NCBI GenBank assembly: GCA_023473845.1
Contig: JAMCYA010000013.1
Span: 1 to 35,901, forward strand
Length of the DNA: 35,901 nt
Direction: 5' to 3'
Origin: Patescibacteria group bacterium
GTDB taxonomy: Bacteria; Patescibacteriota; Doudnabacteria; UBA920
The position numbers and the translations under genes were made by a program. Shown here piece after piece: positions 23,972-30,842 of this stretch. How positions within the stretch are numbered: the first letter of the stretch is position 1; each line of letters opens with the position of its first letter. The notes under the pieces were generated by a model that saw only the letters and a list, made by a program, of their open reading frames with translations, searched no databases and was not told where the DNA came from.

Positions 23972-24000
23972 ATTATATGGGCTTTTGCATCCAGTGTAAA
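23972..24000 (-). promoter_or_regulatory. Promoter for the minus-strand 57-aa gene
   Basis: Read on the minus strand: -35 TTTACA (24000-23995), 17-bp spacer, perfect -10 TATAAT (23977-23972). Start near 23965, about 30 nt before the ATG at 23935. Confidence 0.75.
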
Positions 24001-24035
24001 GGCGGGCTTGTGTATAAGCCTTGGGGTCAAAAATG

Positions 24036-24044
24036 TGGTAAAAT
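24036..24044 (+). promoter_or_regulatory. Extended -10, leaderless promoter of the envelope operon 24051-28084
   Basis: TGG then TAAAAT (24039-24044), 6 nt before the ATG at 24051, so transcription should begin at or beside that ATG. It shares the string TGTGGTAAAATA with the mraY promoter. No convincing -35. Confidence 0.55.
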
Positions 24045-24050
24045 ACAGGC

Positions 24051-24155
24051 ATGTTTAACAACCGCAAGCTGGTAAACAAAATTATGTACGGCCTGGCCAT
24101 TGTAATGGTATTAGGCCTGGTCATAATGACCATTGGCGCGGCGTTTTTGCAGTAA
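24051..24155 (+). CDS. 34-aa single-pass membrane peptide
   Basis: Short ORF encoding MFNNRKLVNKIMYGLAIVMV and a further 14 hydrophobic residues ending AAFLQ. A basic start of about 10 residues leads into one TM helix (about 12-33). It begins at the predicted leaderless start of its operon and its stop lies 4 nt before the PH-domain gene, so its position as first cistron looks real rather than chance. I recall similar tiny TM proteins in CPR genomes but no function; it may be a small subunit for the proteins encoded after it. Confidence 0.6.
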   Translation: MFNNRKLVNKIMYGLAIVMVLGLVIMTIGAAFLQ

Positions 24156-24159
24156 ACCC

Positions 24160-24657
24160 ATGTTTAAAATAAAACTTCGGGAAAACGAAAAACTAATCTT
24201 GGCAAGCCGCCAGACCGAATGGGTCTGGGGCAAGGCCGTGCTCATGGTTTTTGTGCTGATTTATCTGCCCTGGGCGTTTTACGCCAAGTACGATTTGCAG
24301 GACATTACCGCTTTTCGCCGCATCCTCCTGTTCTGGACCGTGCTGGTTTTGCTCTATGCCTTGAACAAATACCTGCTCTGGCTGGTTAACGCTTACCTGG
24401 TGACCAACCAGCGGGTTATTTCCGTTGAGTACAAAAACCTTTTTTCCAAAACCGTGGAAGAAGTGGATCTGCAGTCCGTGGCCGCCATTTCCTGCAAGAC
24501 CCAGGGCATTTTGGAGTCGCTGTTTAAGACCGGTAAAGTGATAATTACTTTTTCCAATGCGAGCAAAACTTTTGTGCTGGATAAAATCCGCGAGCCTGAA
24601 GATTTGAAAGAAACTATTCTTAAAGCCAAAGCCTTAAATTCGGCCGTGCATGTTTAA
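24160..24657 (+). CDS. Membrane protein with bacterial PH domain (YdbS/bPH2-like)
   Basis: From the ATG at 24160, 165 aa: about 22 N-terminal residues, two TM helices (about 25-45 and 55-75), then a cytoplasmic bPH2-type domain with the recognisable run NAYLVTNQRVISVEYKNLF followed by LQSVAAISCKTQGILESLF and a strand-rich end. The family is membrane-associated with no assigned enzymatic role. A TTG at 24133 would start inside the preceding peptide gene and is less likely. The last 8 nt overlap the FtsB-like gene, suggesting coupled translation. Confidence 0.78.
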   Translation: MFKIKLRENEKLILASRQTEWVWGKAVLMVFVLIYLPWAFYAKYDLQDITAFRRILLFWTVLVLLYALNKYLLWLVNAYLVTNQRVISVEYKNLFSKTVEEVDLQSVAAISCKTQGILESLFKTGKVIITFSNASKTFVLDKIREPEDLKETILKAKALNSAVHV

Positions 24658-25015
24658 AGAATATTTTTCCAGGAAAACCGTGCTCTTGCTGCTTTTCGGC
24701 CTGACCGTATTTTTGTTTTATATCCGTTTCCAGCAGTTCCGGGAAAAAAAGAGCATTGACGCGGAAAAGGCCAGCCTGGAAAGCCAGATTGCCGGCGTGG
24801 AAAAGAAAAACCAGGAAATGGAAGCCTCGATTAAATACCTGACTTCGCTCAGTTCCAAAGAAAAAGTTGCGCGCGAACAGCTCAACCTAAAAAAACAAGG
24901 GGAAAAAGTCTACAGCTTTACCCAGGTGGACGGCACGGACAGCAATGCCCCAGGCTATGCCGCAAGCCAGGAGGTAAGCAATCCCGTAAAATGGTGGAGA
25001 TATTTCACGGAATGA
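24650..25015 (+). CDS. FtsB/DivIC-like septum formation protein
   Basis: Small bitopic division protein: a short cytoplasmic start, one TM helix (about 10-27) and a coiled coil (about 30-75, with KASLESQIAGVEKKNQEME), followed by a C-terminal region containing VAREQLNLKKQGEKVYSF. This last block is the typical end of FtsB/DivIC proteins, which join FtsL and FtsQ in activating septal wall synthesis. 121 aa fits. Its stop overlaps the next ATG (ATGA). No ftsL or ftsQ gene is seen in the window. Confidence 0.85.
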   Translation: MFKEYFSRKTVLLLLFGLTVFLFYIRFQQFREKKSIDAEKASLESQIAGVEKKNQEMEASIKYLTSLSSKEKVAREQLNLKKQGEKVYSFTQVDGTDSNAPGYAASQEVSNPVKWWRYFTE

Positions 25016-25809
25016 AAAAAGCGTTCAAAATTTTTAGCTGGGCCATCTTAGCCGCGGTTTTAGCTGCGGGCCTGCTTTTAGCCGGCGGGGTTTTGTGGCT
25101 GAAAACCGGACACATTACATTTGCCAAAGCCGCCCTGCTGAAAAAGCTGCCCGCGCCCGTGGCCCTGGTCGGCTCGCGTCCCGTCTGGTCCACCGAATAC
25201 TTTAGCCGGCTGGACAGCTTAAAGCCTTACCAGCCCGCGGGAATGGATGCACAGACTTACGAACAAACGGTTTTTAACCGGTTGGTGCAGGAAAAGGCCA
25301 TGGGCCAGCTGCTGGCGGAAAAAAAGGTGGAAAGCCCCGCGTCCGCTTTCGGCGATAAGGCAGCCCAAGCCCTGGGCGCCTGGCAAGACAAGAAAACTGC
25401 GCTGCAAATTTGGTACAACGGCCAACAAGACTTAAACAGTGTGGCCTTCCAAAAAGCCGCGGACTTGCAGCAAGCCATGCAGAACGGCAAAACCTTTGAA
25501 GACTTGGCGGCGCAGAACAGCCAGGAGCCCCTTTCCAGGGCCTACAGCGGCGATTTGGGCTTTCTGGAGGCCAAGGACTTGCTGCCCGAAATACTCAAAG
25601 CCACGGATGACATGAAAGTCGGCCAGACCAAGCAGGTTGCAACCCGCCAGGGATTGCATATAATAAAACTAGAAGGCAAAGACAACCTGGGCCAAGACAA
25701 CGGCCAGCGCCTGCATTTGAAACAAATTTTTCTGCCCGAGTCCGGTTTTGAAAACTGGCTGGACACGGAGATAAATAAAATCAAAATTATTAAATTCTTA
25801 AGTATTTAG
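25012..25809 (+). CDS. PpiC-type peptidyl-prolyl isomerase / SurA-like foldase
   Basis: Extracytoplasmic folding factor. From the ATG at 25012 (ATGA overlap with the FtsB-like gene): basic start, TM or signal anchor (about 7-31), a SurA-N-like helical region (about 50-140), then a parvulin domain with FEDLAAQNSQ, the SGDLGFLE block, a LLPEIL helix and GLHIIKLEG. 265 aa. The upstream in-frame codon at 24991 lies within the previous gene and adds only 7 residues. It probably helps fold proteins delivered by the Sec system; clients are unknown. Confidence 0.85.
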   Translation: MKKAFKIFSWAILAAVLAAGLLLAGGVLWLKTGHITFAKAALLKKLPAPVALVGSRPVWSTEYFSRLDSLKPYQPAGMDAQTYEQTVFNRLVQEKAMGQLLAEKKVESPASAFGDKAAQALGAWQDKKTALQIWYNGQQDLNSVAFQKAADLQQAMQNGKTFEDLAAQNSQEPLSRAYSGDLGFLEAKDLLPEILKATDDMKVGQTKQVATRQGLHIIKLEGKDNLGQDNGQRLHLKQIFLPESGFENWLDTEINKIKIIKFLSI

Positions 25810-25836
25810 GCATTTGCCCGAAATACCAAAACCAAT

Positions 25837-27681
25837 ATGGAAGAAGAAGTTATAGGCTACATCAAAAGTGCCAGAGGGCACGGCATGAGCGATTCGGAAA
25901 TTAAACAAAACCTGCTCAACGCCGGCTGGGAAGCCGAAGTGGTGGAGGACAGCTTTACGCATGTGCGCGCCCTGGACTCCCAGGAAAACCTGCCTGCGCG
26001 GCCGCCCGAAACCCACATTCCCGGGCACATGGGCCAGCCTATCCGGCCCAGCGAAGTTTTAACCCAAAACACGGCCAGCTTCCCCAACCCAACCACGGGC
26101 ATCAGCGAGACCACCTTTCAGACGGATGCATCAAGCAAGCCTTTTTACAAAAAAGCCTGGGTATGGATTGCGGCCCTGCTGCTGGCGCTGGTTATCGGCG
26201 GCGCCGGCTACTGGTATATGGCCTACGGCTTTAACACCCCGCAGGGAATTTGGAAAAAATTCACCAGCCTGAACCAGAGCAAGGTCTACAAGAACAAATT
26301 CCTGTTTAATTACATTGATACAGGCGAGTTTTCCTCAAAAGACTTGGGCACTTTCAGCCTAAAAGATTTGAAGCTGACTTTTGACGGGCAGTCCTACGTG
26401 GACGTGCGCGACGAAAAGAACCCCCAGTCCAGCGCGGAAATCCAGTACACTTTCGGCAGCGGCAATACCAACTTCAGCACCGGCTTTAAATACCGCATCT
26501 TAAACCGCATTCTCTATTTGAATGTGGGCGAAAACCCGTTTTTAAATAACATCTTTGCCTCCCTGGGCAAGGGCGAAAAAGTGGATTGGCTAAAAATTGA
26601 CCTGAACGCCCTGCAGGACGAGATGAACCAGAGCGGCACCAACACCCAGGCCGAGTTCGACAAAATATTCGACAACCAGCTTAAAAGCGAAATCTCCAAA
26701 ATCTGGGAAGACGCCACCTTTGTTAAAATCCAAAAGTACGCGGGCCGCGAACAGGTCAACGGCGTGAATACCGTGCACTTTATTAATACCTTGGACAAGC
26801 AGGCCATAAAAGACGCGCTTACCAACTCACTTACAAAAATTGCGGACTCGGTAAATGCCAAGGCCACCAGCGATGCGGATAAGCTCCAGGACAAGGACTT
26901 AAGCCTGGCAAAAATCGCCATTAACGGCCTGGTGGACAAGCTGGAGATTACAGACTTTGAAACCTGGGTGGGTGTCAGGGATTTCCGGCTGTACCGCGTA
27001 AAATTTGAAAGCAATGCGCCATCGGTGACTTCGGCCATGAATTTGGTGGTGAACGAAGCCTTGTCCGGAGCCAAGGAAAAATCGCGCGACGCCAAACGTT
27101 TGGCCGACATCCGGCAAATGGCTTCGGCTCTGGAACTCTACTATAACGATATGAATGGCTACCCCGAAGCCAAGAACGGCGTACCGGACGGCGGCATTAC
27201 CCCCATGTATATTGGCCTGGTGCCGGTTTCGCCTCTGCCGGCCGACGGCAGCTGTACGGATTACTACAACACCTATTGGTACCAGCCAAAAGGCGAAAAA
27301 CGTGTTTTGAAAGGCAAGACTGTGTACAGCGACTATGAGCTAACCTTCTGCTTGGGTTCCGATGTCGGCGGCTACAAAGCGGGAATTGCCAAACTCAGCC
27401 CGCAGGGCATTGAAGGCAACATTGCCTGTCCGACCTCGGACGAAAAATGCGTGTCCGCCAACCCAACGCCCGCAGAACCTGTTAAAACCCCGGAGCAGCA
27501 GATCCAGGATTTTGTGGACAAGCTGGACTACTCCGCGCAGATAAAGATCGATGCGAATTATTCCGACTACGAAAAACCGGAAGCAGTCCAGGTGCCGGAC
27601 AACGCGCTGGACCTGATCCAGGCCACCAAAGGCCAAGTGCAGGGCCTGTTTATAAAAGCGCCGGACGCCACGGCCAAATAA
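25837..27681 (+). CDS. Single-pass membrane protein with C-terminal pilin-like domain
   Basis: Residues 1-45 form a small helical module (GMSDSEIKQNLLNAGWEAEVV), a type often seen at the N-terminus of CPR membrane proteins. A Pro-rich linker, a TM helix (about 106-130) and a large extracellular domain (about 135-405) that I cannot name follow. Residues 413-525 match the globular part of type IV pilin/GspG-like proteins: SRDAKRLADIRQMASALELY, YIGLVPVSPLPADGSC and a Cys pair (C473, C505). The usual N-terminal pilin helix is missing and the domain sits inside a fused protein. A Pro-containing tail with two more Cys follows (531, 538). It is 1 nt upstream of a free-standing paralogue of the same domain. 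Confidence 0.7.
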   Translation: MEEEVIGYIKSARGHGMSDSEIKQNLLNAGWEAEVVEDSFTHVRALDSQENLPARPPETHIPGHMGQPIRPSEVLTQNTASFPNPTTGISETTFQTDASSKPFYKKAWVWIAALLLALVIGGAGYWYMAYGFNTPQGIWKKFTSLNQSKVYKNKFLFNYIDTGEFSSKDLGTFSLKDLKLTFDGQSYVDVRDEKNPQSSAEIQYTFGSGNTNFSTGFKYRILNRILYLNVGENPFLNNIFASLGKGEKVDWLKIDLNALQDEMNQSGTNTQAEFDKIFDNQLKSEISKIWEDATFVKIQKYAGREQVNGVNTVHFINTLDKQAIKDALTNSLTKIADSVNAKATSDADKLQDKDLSLAKIAINGLVDKLEITDFETWVGVRDFRLYRVKFESNAPSVTSAMNLVVNEALSGAKEKSRDAKRLADIRQMASALELYYNDMNGYPEAKNGVPDGGITPMYIGLVPVSPLPADGSCTDYYNTYWYQPKGEKRVLKGKTVYSDYELTFCLGSDVGGYKAGIAKLSPQGIEGNIACPTSDEKCVSANPTPAEPVKTPEQQIQDFVDKLDYSAQIKIDANYSDYEKPEAVQVPDNALDLIQATKGQVQGLFIKAPDATAK

Positions 27682-27682
27682 T

Positions 27683-28084
27683 ATGTCCATTTTCAGCAAG
27701 AAAAAATCGCCGGGCCTGATTGAAGTGGCCGCTATGATGCTGGGTTTTTTGGCGGCCGTGGTGCTGTTAAGCCTCAATTCCGCCCGGGCCAAGTCGCGCG
27801 ACGCCAAACGCATGGCGGATGTGCGGCAGATGGCTTCAGCCCTTGAGCTATATGCCAACGACCATCGACAATACCCGAAAAAATTTGAAGACCTAACACC
27901 CAACTACATTGGCCAAATGCCAATTGCACCTCTGCCGGCCGACGGCAGCTGCACTACCGATAACAACGAATACAAATACGCCCAGCGCGGCGCAGAAGAC
28001 TACCAGCTAACTTTCTGCTTGGGACAAACCACCGGCGGCTATGCGGCCGGTACACACACGTTGACCAAGCAGGGTATCCATTAG
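27683..28084 (+). CDS. Type IV pilin-like / pseudopilin protein with degenerate processing site
   Basis: Short pilin-like protein of 133 aa. The N-terminus reads KKKSPGLIEVAAMM with a hydrophobic helix to about residue 31, then LNSARAKSRDAKRMADVRQM, the standard CPR pilin-like transition, and a small globular domain with C90 and C112 as likely disulfide partners. Normal prepilins have G-F-T-L-I-E; here the FT is missing, so Glu is at +3 after Gly rather than +5 and the peptidase site is abnormal. The globular domain is clearly related to residues 413-525 of the preceding gene. No pilin peptidase, PilB or PilC gene is in the window. Confidence 0.75.
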   Translation: MSIFSKKKSPGLIEVAAMMLGFLAAVVLLSLNSARAKSRDAKRMADVRQMASALELYANDHRQYPKKFEDLTPNYIGQMPIAPLPADGSCTTDNNEYKYAQRGAEDYQLTFCLGQTTGGYAAGTHTLTKQGIH

Positions 28085-28094
28085 GGCTTATTTT

Positions 28095-28121
28095 AAGCCG
28101 CCGGCAGGCTGCCGGCGGCTT
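28095..28121 (+). terminator. GC-rich hairpin after the pilin-like gene
   Basis: 12-bp perfect stem AAGCCGCCGGCA (28095-28106) and TGCCGGCGGCTT (28110-28121) with a 3-nt loop, followed by the imperfect T-run TGGGTTTT. It probably ends the envelope operon. Its downstream end abuts the murI promoter region. Confidence 0.65.
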
Positions 28122-28148
28122 TGGGTTTTGGGCACATTCGGGTATAAT
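28121..28148 (+). promoter_or_regulatory. Leaderless promoter of murI
   Basis: -35-like TTGGGT (28121-28126), 16-bp spacer, perfect -10 TATAAT (28143-28148). The ATG at 28156 is 7 nt after the box, so the transcript should start at or just before it. Confidence 0.65.
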
Positions 28149-28155
28149 AGGGGAT

Positions 28156-28956
28156 ATGAAAATCGGAATTTTTGACTCAGGGTTAGGCGGGTTAGTGGTG
28201 ACAAAAGCCGTAATTAACCGCTTGCCGCAATACGATATCCTGTACGTAGGCGACACCAAACGCGTACCCTACGGCAACCGCAGCCAAAAAACCGTTTACG
28301 ATTTCACGGCCCGGGCCGTAGAATTTTTGTTTGCTCAGAACTGCAAGCTGGTAATTATAGCTTGCAACACAGCTTCGGCCCAGGCTTTGCGCAAAATCCA
28401 ACAGGAGCTGCTGCCCAAAAAATATCCGGACCGCCGGGTCTTAGGCGTGATTATTCCCACGCTGGAAGCCGTGGGTAGCGACCCCCGGAACAAAAAAGTC
28501 GGGGTGCTGGCCACGCAAAGCACGGCGGCTTCCCATATTTACCGCACGGAGCTGAAAAAAATCAACCCGCGCCTGAAAGTGCTGGAGCAGTCCGCGCCCT
28601 TGCTCGTGCCCTTAATCGAAAACGGGGCAAAAAAATTTGCGCAACCGTTTTTGCTGGAATACCTGCGGCCTTTAAAAAAATTCCGGGCCGATGCCGTAGT
28701 TTTGGGCTGCACGCATTATCCGATTTTAAAAGAACAGATGCGAAAAATCCTGCTGAAGGGCGTACGGCTATATTCCCAGGAACAGATTATCCCCGAAAAG
28801 CTGGCCAAGTACTTAAAACGCCACCCGGAGATTGACTCCCGGCTCAGTAAAAAAGCGCAGCGGGTGTTTATGGTTACGGATTTGAACGTTAACCTTATGG
28901 CCGCAGCCAAAGAGCTCTTTGGCAAAAAAATCGCTTTCAAACTCGCGGACTTTTAG
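28156..28956 (+). CDS. murI: Glutamate racemase
   Basis: Cofactor-independent racemase that makes D-glutamate for the peptide stem, the substrate used by the murD product elsewhere in this window. Seen: IGIFDSGLGGL (residues 3-13, catalytic Asp), YVGDTKRVPYGNRS, the first catalytic Cys in IACNTASAQAL, and the second in VLGCTHYPIL. 266 aa is normal. Predicted to be translated from a leaderless message. It is followed by the tRNA promoter, whose -10 begins 2 nt after its stop. Confidence 0.96.
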   Translation: MKIGIFDSGLGGLVVTKAVINRLPQYDILYVGDTKRVPYGNRSQKTVYDFTARAVEFLFAQNCKLVIIACNTASAQALRKIQQELLPKKYPDRRVLGVIIPTLEAVGSDPRNKKVGVLATQSTAASHIYRTELKKINPRLKVLEQSAPLLVPLIENGAKKFAQPFLLEYLRPLKKFRADAVVLGCTHYPILKEQMRKILLKGVRLYSQEQIIPEKLAKYLKRHPEIDSRLSKKAQRVFMVTDLNVNLMAAAKELFGKKIAFKLADF

Positions 28957-28957
28957 C

Positions 28958-28963
28958 TATAAT
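28958..28963 (+). promoter_or_regulatory. -10 box upstream of tRNA-Thr
   Basis: Perfect TATAAT immediately after the murI stop; only a weak TTTCAA at -35 spacing. A start near 28970 would leave about 47 nt of 5' leader on the pre-tRNA. Confidence 0.45.
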
Positions 28964-29002
28964 ACTTGCAAGGCAAACCATTTAGTTTTACATTCTGCTT
29001 CT

Positions 29003-29112
29003 CCCCGACGATTTTTGCCGGCTTAGCTCATCTGGTAGAGCAGCGGTATCGTAAACCGCAGGTGGTCGGTTCAAGTCCGACAGCCGGCTCCATTTAAAAA
29101 TTCTCGTCGGGG
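29003..29112 (+). repeat. Inverted repeat enclosing the tRNA gene
   Basis: CCCCGACGA (29003-29011) upstream and its exact complement TCGTCGGGG (29104-29112) downstream would pair around the whole tRNA. An inner TTTTT/AAAAA pairing (29012-29016 with 29096-29100) extends it after a 3-nt bulge. The 3' arm is followed by TTTGTTTT, so it may aid processing, termination, or both. Confidence 0.6.
29017..29092 (+). tRNA. tRNA-Thr (anticodon CGU)
   Basis: 76 nt folding as a standard cloverleaf: acceptor GCCGGCT with AGCCGGC, D stem GCTC/GAGC with a GG-containing loop, anticodon stem GCGGT/ACCGC around the loop ATCGTAA (anticodon CGT, codon ACG), T stem GTCGG/CCGAC with TTCAAGT. The discriminator is T and CCA is encoded (29090-29092). 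It reads Thr ACG codons. Confidence 0.97.
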
Positions 29113-29187
29113 TTTGTTTTGAAAAAGCCTTAAATAAGGGAAAAAAAATAACAAACAGCAAGTCAAGAGCGCTTAAAAAAGCCAGTC

Positions 29188-29216
29188 TTGCCAAAACCGC
29201 CATATTTTGGTAGACT
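29188..29216 (+). promoter_or_regulatory. Promoter of the ATP synthase operon
   Basis: -35 TTGCCA (29188-29193), 17-bp spacer, and -10 TAGACT (29211-29216) preceded by TGG (extended -10). Start near 29223, about 21 nt before the first ATG. Confidence 0.65.
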
Positions 29217-29243
29217 TGTTGCGTTCTAAATTAAAAAAGCGCC

Positions 29244-29588
29244 ATGCCAGATGATTTGAAACAAAATAGCACGGAAAAAAACGAAGGCGTTGATTTAGAA
29301 CGCCTGCGCAAGAGTGCGGCTGAGTTAAAAACTGCACAGCAGGCCATGGCCCCCAAAACCGAAGGTGCGGGCTTTCTGGGCGCGGCCTATATGCTGAACG
29401 TGGCAATTGAATTTGCCGTCATCCTTGCCGTACCTCTGATTGCCGCAGCCCTGCTGGGCCGCTGGCTGGCCGCAAAATACCACACGCAAACCTACTCCCT
29501 GCTGCTAATTTTGGGCGCTTTGCTTTTCAGCGGAATTGGAATTGCGTTGGATATTAAAAAACTAAGCAAAAGAATTAAAAAAAGCTAA
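29244..29588 (+). CDS. atpI: AtpI-like ATP synthase accessory membrane protein
   Basis: First gene of the F1Fo operon. A charged N-terminal region (about 1-48, with a LERLRKSAAELKTAQQAM helix) precedes two TM helices (about 53-72 and 82-101) and a short Lys-rich tail. This is the plan of the small AtpI/ATPase_gene1 family thought to help ring assembly or ion handling. Sequence signatures are weak, so the call rests on topology and position. 114 aa. Its stop overlaps the atpB ATG as TAATG. Confidence 0.72.
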   Translation: MPDDLKQNSTEKNEGVDLERLRKSAAELKTAQQAMAPKTEGAGFLGAAYMLNVAIEFAVILAVPLIAAALLGRWLAAKYHTQTYSLLLILGALLFSGIGIALDIKKLSKRIKKS

Positions 29589-30427
29589 TGTACCTTGTCC
29601 TGCCTCCACTGGCCGCCGAAACCATGTTTAATGTCGGCTCCCTGCCGGTAACCAACAGCTACATCAACACCACCATTACGGTTCTGGGTTTTGCCCTGGT
29701 CGGTTTTTTTGTCAGCCGGGCGGCAAAAAAATACTACGCCAAAGCGGTTTCGCCGGCGGGTTTTTTGAATTTTGTGGAAAGCGTGGTGGAAGTCATGCTG
29801 GAATACTGCGACCAGGTCACGCGCGACCGGAAAAAATCCCTGCAGTTTTTGCCCATTGCCGGCTCCCTGTTTCTGTTCATTCTGGTGTCCAACTGGATGG
29901 GCTTAATACCGGGCACGGGCTCCATTGGTATCTGGCATTTGGTGCACGGCGAAAAGGAGCTGGTGCCGCTCTTCCGTCCGGGCAATACCGACTTGAACAT
30001 GACTGTGGCCATGGCGGTTCTGGCAGTAGTTTCATCCCACCTTTTAGGCATTATGACCATTGGCTTTTTCAAATACTTAAACAAGTTTATCAAGCTGGGC
30101 GACTTATACCACGCCCTAATCAGCCTTAATCCGGTTAAAATTCTGACCGCTGTAATTGAATTTTTTGTGGGTTTGATTGAAATTTTTTCCGAAATCGCCA
30201 AAATGGTTTCCTTGTCTTTGCGGCTATACGGCAACATTTTTGCCGGTGAAGTCTTACTCACGGTACTGGCATCGCTGATTGCGTTTTTTGTGCCGCTGCC
30301 GTTTATGGCTTTGGAAATCCTGGTCGGCCTGATTCAGGCCGTAGTCTTTGCCATGCTGACTCTGGTGTACCTCAATATGGCCACCATGGACCACGGCGGC
30401 CACGGCGAAGCCGAGCAGGCCCACTGA
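29588..30427 (+). CDS. atpB: ATP synthase Fo subunit a
   Basis: Proton channel half of Fo. The essential Arg is R212 in the LSLRLYGNIFAGE block (209-221). PGNTDLNMTVAMA (131-143) and SNWMGLIPGTGS (101-112) are also diagnostic. About six TM helices in 279 aa. The C-terminus ends in a His/Gly-rich tail (from about 268). It starts by a 1-nt overlap with atpI and is followed by a strong hairpin before atpE. Confidence 0.96.
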   Translation: MYLVLPPLAAETMFNVGSLPVTNSYINTTITVLGFALVGFFVSRAAKKYYAKAVSPAGFLNFVESVVEVMLEYCDQVTRDRKKSLQFLPIAGSLFLFILVSNWMGLIPGTGSIGIWHLVHGEKELVPLFRPGNTDLNMTVAMAVLAVVSSHLLGIMTIGFFKYLNKFIKLGDLYHALISLNPVKILTAVIEFFVGLIEIFSEIAKMVSLSLRLYGNIFAGEVLLTVLASLIAFFVPLPFMALEILVGLIQAVVFAMLTLVYLNMATMDHGGHGEAEQAH

Positions 30428-30436
30428 ATTGCGGGG

Positions 30437-30463
30437 CAGGGGCCAAAAAGCTTTTGGCCCCTG
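30437..30463 (+). promoter_or_regulatory. Intercistronic hairpin between atpB and atpE
   Basis: Perfect 12-bp stem CAGGGGCCAAAA (30437-30448) and TTTTGGCCCCTG (30452-30463) with a 3-nt loop. The plus-strand U-run is lacking (ATCCTTAA follows), so it is more likely a processing, stability or partial-attenuation element than a full terminator. Confidence 0.7.
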
Positions 30464-30548
30464 ATCCTTAATTCATTAATCCACGCGTACCCGAGGACGT
30501 AAAACCCAATCCTTTTTAAGATCCATCGGCGCGTGCAAAGGAAAAACA

Positions 30549-30767
30549 ATGGACGCAGAATCCATCAAAGCCTTGTCTAAGGCTGCCACTATCGCCATCG
30601 GCGGCATGATGCCCGCATTGGCCATCGGCAAAACCGCTTCCAAAGCCATGGAAAGCATTGGCCGCAACCCGGAAGCCGCAGACAAGCTGTTTGTGCCCAT
30701 GCTATTGGCCCTGGCTTTCGCGGAAGCTATCGCCATTTACGCATTGGTTATTACCTTCACCTTGTAA
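30549..30767 (+). CDS. atpE: ATP synthase Fo subunit c
   Basis: Forms the rotating proteolipid ring. Two TM helices joined by the polar loop IGRNPEA (37-43), with the ion-binding carboxylate E59 in helix 2 (LALAFAEAIAIYAL). The residue after E59 is Ala, and no Gln is seen in helix 1 (PALAIGKTA), so the sodium-binding pattern is absent and proton coupling is predicted. 72 aa. It has a good Shine-Dalgarno (AAAGGA, about 30537-30542, 6 nt before the ATG), unlike most genes here, and is bracketed by two hairpins. Both features fit a need for many c copies per complex. Confidence 0.95.
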   Translation: MDAESIKALSKAATIAIGGMMPALAIGKTASKAMESIGRNPEAADKLFVPMLLALAFAEAIAIYALVITFTL

Positions 30768-30781
30768 TTTAGGTCTTAGGT

Positions 30782-30814
30782 GTCGGGAAAGAAGCCTTAA
30801 GGCTTCTTTCCGAC
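30782..30814 (+). promoter_or_regulatory. Intercistronic hairpin between atpE and atpF
   Basis: Stem GTCGG(G)AAAGAAGCC and GGCTTCTTTCCGAC with a TTAA loop: 14 bp with one bulged G. No U-run follows, so transcription probably reads into atpF at least in part while the atpE message end is protected. Confidence 0.7.
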
Positions 30815-30842
30815 CATTTAAAACTTAAGCAACCCATGAAAA

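Noticed and set aside
24133..24159. TTG start nine codons earlier for the PH-domain protein
   Set aside because: It lies inside the 34-aa peptide gene, and the ATG at 24160 directly follows that gene's stop.
30549..30767. Sodium-coupled ATP synthase
   Set aside because: E59 is followed by Ala and helix 1 has no Gln, so the sodium-ligand pattern is missing; proton coupling is more likely.
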